Positions 29,761 to 41,182 of a stretch of 64,000 nucleotides of DNA are shown in pieces (position 1 is the first letter of the stretch; each line of letters begins with the position of its first letter). Position numbers and translations under genes: made by a program. The stretch is from Dactylorhiza incarnata (taxonomy: Eukaryota > Streptophyta > Magnoliopsida > Asparagales > Orchidaceae), in the NCBI GenBank assembly GCA_033032865.1, contig JAWHQI010000121.1, positions 4,588,001 through 4,652,000 on the forward strand, in the 5' to 3' direction. Below the pieces are notes generated by a model that was given only the letters and a program-made list of their open reading frames with translations, was not told the origin of the DNA and made no database searches.

Positions 29761-31616
29761 TGTTGGGTATTATTACTACAATAACCTTGATTTAAAGAAG
29801 TATCCCTTAAAACTAAGATGAATTGATTTTGTATTTGATGGTACTTTCAGATGTGGTCCTGCAGGTACATATTGCTAAGGGTAGACCAATGTCAGGTCAC
29901 AGTGGGTCAATAAGCACAATTTCATACAATGTAATTCTTCATTGTGTGGAACATGGTGTTGACTCATGTGTGATCTCTCTATTGGAATACACTTCTTTTT
30001 CAAAACCTTTGCAGCCCAAGAAAGGAGGTGCAGCTGGTGTGCAAGAAGAAGGAATAAAATTTCCTAAGTCTTTTTGTTCAAAGAAATGGTATAAAGACAT
30101 ATTTTCTTTCAAGTATTTAAAGAAGAAGAAAGAGAAGTTGTTGTTATTATGATTGGGAAGAAATAAATTCAGAAGAAAGAAATATTTAGTTGCTGAGAAA
30201 AAAGAAAGAAATTTTCTTAAAGTATTAAAGAATTCGTCGAACGGAAGGATTCGTCGAACGGAATTTGGAGTTCGTCGATCTCCGATCAACGAAGTTAATT
30301 GTTAATCGATCTCTGGTGTGCAGTTAGCTAAACATAGTTAGTCGAGCGCAGAGTTTTGGAGTTCGTCGATCTCAGCTCGACGAACTGAAGAATTAGTCGA
30401 TCTCTTAATTATCAGTTAGCTGAAGCCAGTTAGTCGAACTCTGTTCGACTAATTTCGTCCCAGCGGCTGAGGTCTCGTCTCAGTGCTTTTCTCTTAGGAT
30501 TCCGTCGACCGGCTGTTCAGATAATTTAAAGAAGTTAGTCGAACGGAGAAAAGCAGACGGTTAGTCGAACGCTGTTCGACTAAATTGAGAAATTTCATCG
30601 TACGCAGTTCTGAAGGGAGTTAGTCGAACGTCGTTCGACTAGTTTCAGAACTTTCGTCGATCGTTGTTTCCGTTCGATGAAAACTGTTCAGAACGACGAA
30701 ATGCATGGCGCTGTTCAAAATTCAAATTCCTTAGCTTCCGTAATTAATGCTACGCGTGAATATTTTTCCTTGATTATTCTAACCGTTGGAAAAGAATTAT
30801 TCTCAGCCATTTTGAGAAGATATGTTTCCTTATTTCTTTCTTCTAGCCGTTGGAGAAGAATATTTGATATATATATATTCTCAAGAGAGCTGCTGATATA
30901 ATGATTATTATTATTGTTGTTCGAAAGTTTTTTTTTTGCTCCCTCTCCAGAATTCTGTCGGCCAAGCTTTCATGCAAGCTTCTCTCCTCCGACAGAAATA
31001 AGTTTTGCACTTCTTCTCCTCAGAGCAGTCGACACGATTCAAGAATATAAAAGATATTATTTGTTGTGATCCAGCCGACTCTCAGTCTTCCGATCAAGGC
31101 TTTTAAGATTAAGTGACTTCTTCCTCCTCCTTCTCCTTCAGAGCTTTACAATAATAAGAAGAAGAAGACCTAAACTCTCAAGATCTGATCAAGTCAAATC
31201 TCAAGGAGATTTCAAGAAGATTATTTGTTAATCTAAAGTTTTGTAAAAACCCTTTGTAATTTTTGTAAGAGGTTTTCCTCTGAGTTTTGTAGATCCTTGT
31301 TGAAGGATTGAGTGTAGGAGTGGTTTGCTCCGACTGTAGGAGTTTTGACTCTGAGTTGTAGGAGATATTTTCTCTGAGTTTTAGTGAAGTAGCCTAGTCT
31401 AGCCAGGAGAGCTAGATAGGTGAGGGAAAGTGGATGTACCCATTCTAGGGAACCACTATAAATCCTTGTGTTGTGCTGTGCTTGTGCTCTTTGGTTTTCT
31501 GTGTGCTTTTATTTCTTATAATCTTTTTTAATTCCGCTTAAAGCCATAGAAACCACCTATTCACCCCCCCCCCCCCCCCCCCTCTAGGTGATTTAGGTCG
31601 CAACTAGATACTTTCA
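29761..31616 (+). repeat. Copia B LTR2 (recombinant LTR)
   Basis: 1856 bp, TGTTGGGTATT to GATACTTTCA. Its first 970 bp match LTR3 (for example cctttgcagcc, gctaaacatag, ccttagc). From about 30741 it matches LTR1 (ccgtaatt, gttggaaaag, gatatatatatatt, tttaagattaagtgac). The switch lies between the LTR3-type base at 30733 and the LTR1-type base at 30741. It therefore serves both as 3' LTR of the first internal copy and 5' LTR of the second. Confidence 0.93.
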
Positions 31617-31618
31617 AT

Positions 31619-31630
31619 TGGTATCAGAGG
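31619..31630 (+). other. Primer-binding site of Copia B, second internal copy
   Basis: TGGTATCAGAGG, two bases after LTR2, identical to 22032-22043. Confidence 0.9.
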
Positions 31631-31694
31631 TAGGTTGTTCATTAAAAGGTTAACACCTTGAACAAGACCTCTAAGTCTAGTTGCGAGAGCAAGC

Positions 31695-33659
31695 ATGTCT
31701 GGAATGGATAAATCCAAGGATTCCGTCAAGCTTTCGGTTTGCACTAAAGAAAATTTTCCAATGTGGAAAGAACGAGTTAAATTCTACATGGAAGTCGCAG
31801 ACCCACGAATTTTTCAAATTATGGAAGAAGGTCCCCATGTTCCAACAAAACCATCTTCAATAAATTCTGCTATCATGATTTCGAAGAAGATGTTGGAACT
31901 GACCAAAGATGAGATTGCACTTGTCTCTCTATACAAGAAAGCAAAGAATATTATAGTAGGTGCAGTTGATGACTCAATGTTGCAAAACTTGCCTCACTGC
32001 AAATCTGCTAAAGAAATGTGGGACTCCCTAGTTGTTCTGATGGAATGCACGGAAGAAGTAAGGGATGATCGAAGATCTTTATTGAACCAAGAATATGAAG
32101 CATTTAAGCAAGATCCAAGAGATTCCATCTCTGACACGTACGAGAAGTTCTTCAAGATCGTTAACGGTCTTAGGAACTATGATCAAGAATTCACTATTGG
32201 TGAACTGAATGATAAGTTCTTGAGATCCCTGACGAAAGAATGGGATACCAAGGTAATTGCAATTAGAGAATTCGGAAAGTTGGCAACCATGGAGCCACAA
32301 ATGTTGTTCGGAAAGCTTCTATCCCATAAGCTTAAGCTCAGCATCAGAAAAGCTGAGGAAGAATGTAACCGGATAGCCGGGAAGGAAAGATCCGTGGCTC
32401 TGAAGGCTGAAGGATCTAAGAAAAGCAAGGTCATGACACCAGCAAGAACTCAGTCGTCAGAAGATGATGATGATTCTGCTACTGGCTCGTCAAGCTCAGA
32501 AATGTCTGATGGAGAGTTCTCTCTTCTATCAAAACAATTCAAAAAGCTTCTGAATAAACGAAAGCAGAAGAGAGGTAAATCCTCCACTTCTGATCACAGA
32601 CGATCAAGACGTGATGGTGAACATCACAAAAAGGACTACAACAACGACATGTATAAGTCTAAACAGAACAAACATGTTTCTACTGACATTATCTGTTATT
32701 GTTGCAATAAGCCAGGACACGTGATAGCCGAGTGTCCACACAAAAGGAAGGAAGGATCAAAGAAGGAAGAAAAGAGATCCTTCAATGGAAAGAAGAAAGA
32801 AAAGAGCTGCCTCGCTAAAAAGTCTAAGACTCTAAGCGACAGCGACTCGGATGAGTCAAGCTCAGATGAAGAAGCTTACTTTGGATTGATGGCACAGCCA
32901 GATGAGGAAGCAAGTGTCTCCTCATTCAAGGGGAAGGTAAACTCTCACACTCCTCTTTCAGATTCTGAGTGCGAGACTGCCTCCGTTGCAAATGAAGGCT
33001 ATTCTTCTGAGGAAGAGTCAGAACTAATGACTCAGTATAAAGCCCTTGTGGAAGGATTTGACAAGTGCCGCAAGGTAGTAAAATCTCAAACAAAAGAGAT
33101 TGAATCGTTTAAGAAGTTGGAATCGGAATTGAGAGAGGAAATCGGAAGATTGACTCTCTTCAGAAATGAAGTCCAAACCATAAGAGATGAATTGAAATGC
33201 TCCACTGAGTTGTTAGCTCTGAAGGAGAAAATTATAAATGAATTAGAAGAAAATTTAGTGGCGAAAAGGAAGATAGTGGAAAGCTTCTCCAAGCCAAAGA
33301 CTGTTCTTCCAATCATTGATAAATTTTCTGCTTCTGCGGAGGGTAGTGGCCTTGGTCATGAGGCTGAAAGTAGTAAGGCTGCTAAGAAAAGAGCCATAAA
33401 AGGAAAAGGAAATGCTACTCAAAGTCAACCTTCATTCAGGAAGGTAGTTTTTCCAACAAAACTTTTTGACTTTGAGGCATCCTATGGTCACTTTGCTAGA
33501 CCAACACATGTTGAATCTAGCAATGGATATCAAGGATGGAGCAGACCCCGGAACTTTGATACGACTCCTTTCAAGGCTCCTCATGAAGAAGTAATCCTCA
33601 AGGATCATGGTTCATTTGTGCATGGATCAGTTCTCAAGAGAGCTCCAAAGATCAAATAG
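31695..33659 (+). CDS. gag of Copia B, second copy (654 aa)
   Basis: Translation identical to 22108-24072, displaced by exactly 9587 bp. Same capsid-like region, CCHC knuckle at 334-347 and coiled-coil tail. Its identity to the first copy while the LTR1/LTR3 pair has diverged shows that the duplication is much younger than the insertion. Confidence 0.9.
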   Translation: MSGMDKSKDSVKLSVCTKENFPMWKERVKFYMEVADPRIFQIMEEGPHVPTKPSSINSAIMISKKMLELTKDEIALVSLYKKAKNIIVGAVDDSMLQNLPHCKSAKEMWDSLVVLMECTEEVRDDRRSLLNQEYEAFKQDPRDSISDTYEKFFKIVNGLRNYDQEFTIGELNDKFLRSLTKEWDTKVIAIREFGKLATMEPQMLFGKLLSHKLKLSIRKAEEECNRIAGKERSVALKAEGSKKSKVMTPARTQSSEDDDDSATGSSSSEMSDGEFSLLSKQFKKLLNKRKQKRGKSSTSDHRRSRRDGEHHKKDYNNDMYKSKQNKHVSTDIICYCCNKPGHVIAECPHKRKEGSKKEEKRSFNGKKKEKSCLAKKSKTLSDSDSDESSSDEEAYFGLMAQPDEEASVSSFKGKVNSHTPLSDSECETASVANEGYSSEEESELMTQYKALVEGFDKCRKVVKSQTKEIESFKKLESELREEIGRLTLFRNEVQTIRDELKCSTELLALKEKIINELEENLVAKRKIVESFSKPKTVLPIIDKFSASAEGSGLGHEAESSKAAKKRAIKGKGNATQSQPSFRKVVFPTKLFDFEASYGHFARPTHVESSNGYQGWSRPRNFDTTPFKAPHEEVILKDHGSFVHGSVLKRAPKIK

Positions 33660-36600
33660 ACTGCACCTAAATCTTTTGAGAAGAAGTTAGAGCCATGTGT
33701 GTGTTGTCACCATAAGGCCCCTACCTCTAAGAAAGCTACTCATGTTATACCTCCCGTTCAAAAAGTAAAATAGGAGACAAAGAGAAGGTACAATCGATTC
33801 GATTGTTGGTGTTGTGGCAAGTTGGTCACTTTGCCATAGAGTGCTGGTTTAATCCGAAAAATGTTAAGACTCCATGAGTTAACACTGCAAGAATGACCCA
33901 TCGCAATGTTAACATTCCTAGTGGCAGTCGTCTAACAAAAAGCCAAGGACCCAAATTGGTTTGGGTTCCTAAGGGCAATTTATTGTTGATTGCAGGTATT
34001 TCCAAAGGCCAACTCAAATCCTATATGGTACTTGGACAGTGGATGTTCACGACACATGACCGGAACAAGAAGCCTATTGCAAGAATTTACTCCAGTAAAA
34101 GATGGTCCAAAGGTTATCTTTGGCGGATCTGAACGGGGAGTTACTAAAGGCTACGATATGATATCCAATGGTATAGTCTCTTTCACAAACGTAGCTTATG
34201 TTAAAGGATTACAGCATAATTTCATTAACATAATTCAACTATGTGACAAAGGCTATATGGTTGAGTTCTACAAGGACAAGTGCTTGATAAAGTCGTCTGA
34301 TTCATCAGAAACTATTTTAACAGGCACTATAAATTTTCTATGTTTAGACTCTTCTACACCAGTGTGCTTTTTAGCAAAAGATAGTGCATCTCTTTGTGAC
34401 CAGTGGCACAAGAGACTAGCACATATTAATTTCAAAACTATTAGTATGTTATTTTCTAACAATTTGGTTCGTGATGCTCCTGATGTTAAGTGCATTAAAG
34501 AAAGACTGTGTCATGCATGCTAAATGGGTAAGCAGACTCGGGCAACCTTTAAGAGCATCATTGGCAAAGATTCTACTAGATGCTTATATCTGCTCCAAAT
34601 GGACTTGTTTGGTCCCATGCCAGTCAGGAGTTTAGGAGGCAAGTCTTATACATTGGTCATTGTTGATGACTACTCTCGTTTTGCTTGGGTATTCTTTCTG
34701 AAACACAAGTCAGATACCTTTGACTCTTTCACTACATTCGTTAAGCAAATCCAGAATGAGTTGGAATGTTCTGTGGTCAAAATCAGAAGTGACCATGGTA
34801 CAGAATTCAAGTCTGGGGCTATGACTGAATTTTGTGAAAGCCTAGTCATCTCTCATGAGTTTTCCTCTCCCTATACTCCACAATAAAATGGAGTAGCCGA
34901 GAGAAAGAATAGAACACTCATAGAGGCTTGCATGACAATGTTGAGTGACTCTTCACTACCGGAATACTTCTGGGCTGAAGGTATCAACACTGCTTGCCAC
35001 GTGCAAAACAGAGTACTAATCAACAAGAACCATCATAAGACCCCTTATGAACTTTTGAAGGGAAAGATACCAACCCTGTCTTATTTTAGAATCTTTGGCA
35101 GTAAGTGCTTCATACTTAATAATGGGAAACATTAAAAAACTAAATTTAGTGAAAAATGTTTTGAAGGTATTTTCGTAGGCTATAGTAGCCATAGTAAGGC
35201 ATATAGGATTTTCAACAAGAAAACCCTGGTTGTAGAAGAAACTTATAATGTTGTATTTGATGAGACGAACATGCCTCAAAGCAGCTCTTCTAGTGTTTTT
35301 GTTAAAGATGCAGGTGCGAGACTCAAAGAACTCAACCTAGAAGAAGAACCAAAGGAAGAAGCACCAAAGGAAGATACTACAAAGACTTCAAAGGTAGAAA
35401 TTCCAACTCCACATGAAGAAGAACCTCTAGAGGAAGAAGAGACTCCAGAAGTGAATCTACCTCCTGGCACAATTGCTCATGGAAGACACCTGATGATCAG
35501 ACAGCAGAGAGATCATTCGGTTGAACAAATTATTGGAGAACCTTATGTCGGGGTTAGAACCAGAAGAGGTACTGCAAATCAAGTATTGCACATGAGTTTC
35601 CTCTCACAGATTGAGCCAAAGAAGTTCGATGAAGCAAAAAATGATGCCTCATGGATTATTGCTATGCAAGAGGAGCTCAACCAGTTCAAAAGATGCAAAG
35701 TATGGAAACTAGTACACAGACCCAAAGGACATAACGTCATTGGAACAAAATGGGTTTTCAGAAATAAGCTGGATGAAGATGGAGTAATCATCAAGAACAA
35801 AAGCCAGACTTGTTGCTCAAGGGTACAAACAAGAAGAAGGGATTGACTTCGATCAAACTTTTGCTCCCGTGGCAAGACTCGAAGCAATCATGTTATTTCT
35901 AGCGAATGCTGGTCACAAAGGTTTCAAGGTATATCAAATGGACGTGAAGTCAGCCTTCCTCAATGGAGATCTAAAGGAAGAAGTATACGTAGATCAACCC
36001 CTAGGTTTTGTTGACTCCTCTCTACCAGATTATGTATATTACTTACGTAAGGCTTTATATGGTCTCAAACAAGCTCTCCGATATTGGTATGAGACGCTCT
36101 CTAGCTTTCTTCTTGAGAACAAGTTCACAAGAGGAAAGATAGATAAGACATTATTTCTTAGGGAAGTAAAAGGCAAGATTTTGCTAGTGCAAATCTATGT
36201 CGATGACAGTATTTTCGGATCTACTGACAATAACCTCTGCAAAAAGTTTTCTAACTTGATGTAAGGGAAATTTGAAATGAGTAGTATGGGAGAGCTGAAG
36301 TATTTCTTAGGACTTCAGGTAAAGCAATCTGAAGATGGAATTTTCATCTCTCAGACGAAGTTTACCAAAGAGTTGATTAAGAAATTCGAAATGGAGAATG
36401 CAACCTCTATGAGGACTCCAATGGGATCAGCTATGTCTCTAGATAAGGATGAGAAAGGGAGACCTTTTGATCAAACCAAGTATAGAAGCATAATTGGATC
36501 CTTGCTCTACCTCACTGCCAGTAGACCGGACATAATGTTTTCAACATTGGTTTGTGCTAGATTTCAGGTGAACACTAAGGAATCTGACTATGCCGCTCCA

Positions 36601-37140
36601 AAGAGGATTTTGAGATATCTTAAAGGCACATCAAATCTTGGCTTATGGTACCCAAGAAGTAATGACTTCGAGCTAACAATCTTTTCAGATGCAGATTTTG
36701 CAGGTACCAAGGACGATAGGAAAGGCACTTCCGGGACTTGTCAATTCCTAGGAAGAAGGTTAATTTCTTGGAGTAGCAAGAAACAGAATTGTGTGGCAAT
36801 ATCAACCGCTGAGTTGGAATACATCTCCGCAGGCAGTTGCTGTGCACAATTATTGTGGATAAAGCATCAATTGGAAGACTACAATCTAAAGTTGAAAGAA
36901 ATCCCAATGTATTGTGATTCGTCAAGTGCTATTGCAATTGCTCACAATCCAGTATCTCACAGCAGGACAAAGCACATTGAGATTCTCTATCACTTTATCC
37001 GAGAACATGTGGAGAACAAGGACATCAACCTCAGTTATGTTCCAACAGATAAGCAGGTTGCAGATATCTTCACGAAGCCACTTGATGAGACAAAGTTTAA
37101 TTACATCAAAATGGAGCTGGGAATGCTAAACTTTGAGTAA
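33660..37140 (+). pseudogene. pol of Copia B, second copy, broken
   Basis: Protease, integrase, reverse transcriptase and RNase H in Copia order, with the same three TAA stops (34521-34523, 34884-34886, 35133-35135), frameshift near 35802 and stop at 36262-36264 as the first copy. Shared lesions mean that pol was dead before the 9.6-kb duplication. Confidence 0.92.
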
Positions 37141-37312
37141 TATTCAAGATAGGAAGAAGATCAAGAGGTGCTTAAGAAATCAGTTCAGGAATTGAAAATT
37201 TAAGGCAAAGAAAAGATTGAGGGGGGGGACTATATGCTGATCAAATGAATCTTAATTTGAAGGCAAAGAAATCAGTTTCCCTATCCAACTTAAGAAAAGA
37301 CAGATTTCTCTG

Positions 37313-37597
37313 ATTTTCTCCAAAATTTCGTCGAACTAATCAATTAGTCGAGCAGAAATTTCGAAAATCAATTAGCCGAGCAGAAATTTTGACAGTCAAA
37401 ATTTAGTCGAACTCAAATTTGCCGACCTCAAATTAGTTGACCTTACATTTATTTCGTCGACCAGAATTTCATCTCGTCGACCTGAAATATATTTCATACC
37501 AAAATTTCGACAGACAGATTTAGTCGAACTTATCATTTCTCTCTTCGACGACAAGGATTTTGGTATTAATAAGTTCTAAATTCGTCGACCCTGATTC
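37313..37597 (+). repeat. Second motif array after Copia B pol, second copy
   Basis: Same sequence as 27726-28010, displaced by 9587 bp. Confidence 0.75.
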
Positions 37598-37864
37598 CGG
37601 AATCAGATCTTTCTCAAATTTGATTCTGTTTTCCCGTCAACAAGCTTGCATGATTTTGGTATCATATATTTCAAATTTTATCAACAAAAACTTCTATATT
37701 GGATCCAAAGATTTATTTCCTAAATCAGGTACGCGCCTATCTCTTTCAAATTCTTAAATATTTATAAAAAGGTTTTAAGGGTTAACGCCTCACAACAAAT
37801 TCCTGCTGCAAGTTCCAATTATTCTAGCCGCAAGCACTTGTTGTTCTCCTTCATCTCTCTCGAC

Positions 37865-39178
37865 ATGGCAAAGCAGAACATTCATGGGTTAGTTGATGTA
37901 GGGGGAGAGTTTAAGAGTGCATGTTTCGGCTCTGCTCCAGATAATGGTGGTGATGGTGAAATTCATGCTTCCGAATCCTTTCATACTGAAGAAATAGCAA
38001 GGTTTGAGGGGGAGCAAAGCAGAACATTGGATTTAAATCAAGACGAGAAACATGAATCCCTCAAGGATATAAATTCTTCAAGACCTATTGCTGCAGCATT
38101 TTCTCCAAGTGATTTGCTGCACTCTATTAAGGATCTGCTCAGGACACAAGCATATCACATAGAATTTTCTCTCAAAATTGTTTACAACAAGATTTCAGAA
38201 GTTGAGAAGGATGTAAGTGATGGGATGGCAGCCATAAATCATAACATGAGCATTCTGAGGAAAGAATTAGATGAAAAATTTGATAAAGCTGCTGAAGCTA
38301 TGAATCTCTCAGCAAAAGGTATGTTCTATCTATATGAGCAAGCTGGCAAGGTAGATAAAGGTCAGGACATGTTGCTGAGATCACAAGAGTCAAATAATAA
38401 AATTCTCCTCTCTACTATTAAGAGTTTCTCTGAAGAAGGTTCCCAAGCCCTACTTGAAGAAGTCAGAATGGGGGAGGAAATTATGGCAGATAAGATGGAT
38501 GAATTAAAGAATTTAGTAGAGAGCAGATTTCAAGAAAGTAATATGTATCAATCTCAAAATGCTGGATGGCTTCATGATGTCTTCACAGGAAGGCAATATG
38601 CTCAAACTCAAGAATCCTATCCTGAGCAAGTCCTTGAAGATCAAGAAGTTCATCCTAAGCAAGTTCTTGAAGATCAGCCTCCTTGTGAGATTCCTACATA
38701 TTACTCTCCTGTAAAGCCTGATCAGGAGGAGTTTGCAGAATCTTCCAAGCTTTCAGATACTAAGACTGATTACAAATAGAATGCTAAAAGGAAGGCAAAG
38801 GTCAGCTCAGAAAGAAGACCTTCTCAGGCTGGAAGAAAAAGAAAGGGAGCTAGCACAGCTGGCAGAGAGCCAAGGTGTGAAAGAAGAAATATAAATGAAA
38901 ACTGGAGTCCAATTTCCAAAGGAATGATCTTGGACACATTCAATCTGGTAGAAATTTCAAATGAAAAGCCAGAGATCTATTATGATCAAGATGAGATCAA
39001 CAAGCTGAAGACTTCAAGGCTGAAAAGGAAGATTTACTTTAGAGAATATGGTGTCAACAACCCAAATGCTCCTCCTCCTCCTCCAAAGTATTACCCCAAG
39101 CCAAAGGCTTATTTTGTCAGGCAATTGAAGAAGAGCAGGGCAGAGAAGGTCAAGTTAGAAAAGGACAAGATGCTTTAA
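37865..39178 (+). pseudogene. Third ORF of Copia B, second copy, one stop
   Basis: Same frame and TAG (38777-38779) as the first copy. It carries the only base difference I noticed between the two internal regions: g at 29070, a at 38657, changing Glu to Lys in the second PEQVLEDQ repeat. Confidence 0.75.
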
Positions 39179-39347
39179 GAATTGTGATGTGTTTGCATGT
39201 TAACTTTTAAATCTTTTTATAATTATTTATGAATAAAATTTTGTTATTCCTTTCTCCTTGATAATCATCTTTGCTTGTGTTTATTAGTTTTATATGTGAA
39301 ATTCATCTTAGTAGATAGGGTTCTGACTTCTTCAAATAGGGGGAGAT

Positions 39348-41182
39348 TGTTGGGTATTATTACTACAATAACCTTGATTTAAAGAAGTATCCCTTAAAAC
39401 TAAGATGAATTGATTTTGTATTTGATGGTACTTTCAGATGTGGTCCTGCAGGTACATATTGCTAAGGGTAGACCAATGTCAGGTCACAGTGGGTCAATAA
39501 GCACAATTTCATACAATGTAATTCTTCATTGTGTGGAACATGGTGTTGACTCATGTGTGATCTCTCTATTGGAATACACTTCTTTTTCAAAACCTTTGCA
39601 GCCCAAGAAAGGAGGTGCAGCTGGTGTGCAAGAAGAAGGAATAAAATTTCCTAAGTCTTTTTGTTCAAAGAAATGGTATAAAGACATATTTTCTTTCAAG
39701 TATTTAAAGAAGAAGAAAGAGAAGTTGTTGTTATTATGATTGGGAAGAAATAAATTCAGAAGAAAGAAATATTTAGTTGCTGAGAAAAAAGAAAGAAATT
39801 TTCTTAAAGTATTAAAGAATTCGTCGAACGGAAGGATTCGTCGAACGGAATTTGGAGTTCGTCGATCTCCGATCAACGAAGTTAATTGTTAATCGATCTC
39901 TGGTGTGCAGTTAGCTAAACATAGTTAGTCGAGCGCAGAGTTTTGGAGTTCGTCGATCTCAGCTCGACGAACTGAAGAATTAGTCGATCTCTTAATTATC
40001 AGTTAGCTGAAGCCAGTTAGTCGAACTCTGTTCGACTAATTTCGTCCCAGCGGCTGAGGTCTCGTCTCAGTGCTTTTCTCTTAGGATTCCGTCGACCGGC
40101 TGTTCAGATAATTTAAAGAAGTTAGTCGAACGGAGAAAAGCAGACGGTTAGTCGAACGCTGTTCGACTAAATTGAGAAATTTCATCGTACGCAGTTCTGA
40201 AGGGAGTTAGTCGAACGTCGTTCGACTAATTTCAGAACTTTCGTCGATCGTTGTTTCCGTTCGATGAAAACTGTTCAGAACGACGAAATGCATGGCGCTG
40301 TTCAAAATTCAAATTCCTTAGCTTCCGGAATTAATGCTACGCGTGAATATTTTTCCTTGATTATTCTAACCGTTGGAGAAGAATTATTCTCAGCCATTTT
40401 GAGAAGATATGTTTCCTTATTTCTTTCTTCTAGCTGTTGGAGAAGAATATTTGATATATATTCTCAAGAGAGCTGCTGATATAATGATTATTATAATTGC
40501 TGTTCGAAAGTTTTTTTTTGCTCTCTCTCCAGAATTCTGTCTGCCAAGCTTTCATGCAAGCTTCTCTCCTCCGACAGAAATAAGTTTTGCACTTCTTCTC
40601 CTCAGAGCAGTCGACAGGATTCAAGAATATAAAAGATATTATTTGTTGTGATCCAGCCGACTCTCAGTCTTCCGATCAAGGCTTTCAAGATGAAGTGTCT
40701 TCTTCATCCTTCTCCTTCAGAGCTTTACAATAAAAAGAAGAAGAAGACCTAAACTCTCAAGATCTGATCAAGTCAAATCTCAAGGAGATTTCAAGAAGAT
40801 TATTTGTTAATCTAAAGTTTTGTAAAAAGCCTTTGTAATTTTTGTAAGAGGTTTTCCTCCGAGTTTTGTAGATCCTTGTTGAAGGATTGAGTGTAGGAGT
40901 GGTTTGCTCCGAGTGTAGCAGTTTTGACTCTGAGTTGTAGGAGATATTTTCTCTGAGTTTTAGTGAAGTAGCCTAGTCTAGCCAGGAGAGCTAGATAAGT
41001 GAGGGAAAGTGCATGTACCCATTCTGGGGAACCAATATAAATCCTTGCGCTGTGCTGTGCTTATGCTATTTGGTTTTCTGTGTGCTTTTATTTCTTATAA
41101 TCTTTTTTAATTCCACTTAAAGCCATAGAAACCACCTATTCACCCCCATCTAGGTGATTTAGGCCGCAACTAGATATTTTCA
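39348..41182 (+). repeat. Copia B LTR3
   Basis: Begins TGTTGGGTATT after a polypurine tract and ends 'tagatattttca'. Its short C run (5 C near 41140) contrasts with 19-20 C in LTR1/LTR2. The flanking base change cactt/aactt marks the outer target duplication. The part from 40335 on is re-used in the tandem duplications to the right. Confidence 0.93.

Larger units (their letters stand above)
2879..41182 (+). mobile_element. Copia element B, composite LTR-internal-LTR-internal-LTR with nested insertions
   Basis: Three LTRs of one family (2879-3003 plus 20299-22029; 29761-31616; 39348-41182) flank two internal regions of identical length (22030-29760 and 31617-39347, 7731 bp each). The repeat period is 9587 bp. 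Each internal region has a tRNA-Met primer site, gag, a broken pol, a third ORF and a polypurine tract. The two internal copies share every stop and frameshift I examined, and I saw one base difference (29070 g, 38657 a). Outer flanks aactt/cactt suggest one original insertion with one mutated target duplication. The long Gag, CCHC knuckle and post-pol ORF resemble Sirevirus-type Copia elements; that lineage call is inference. Confidence 0.9.
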
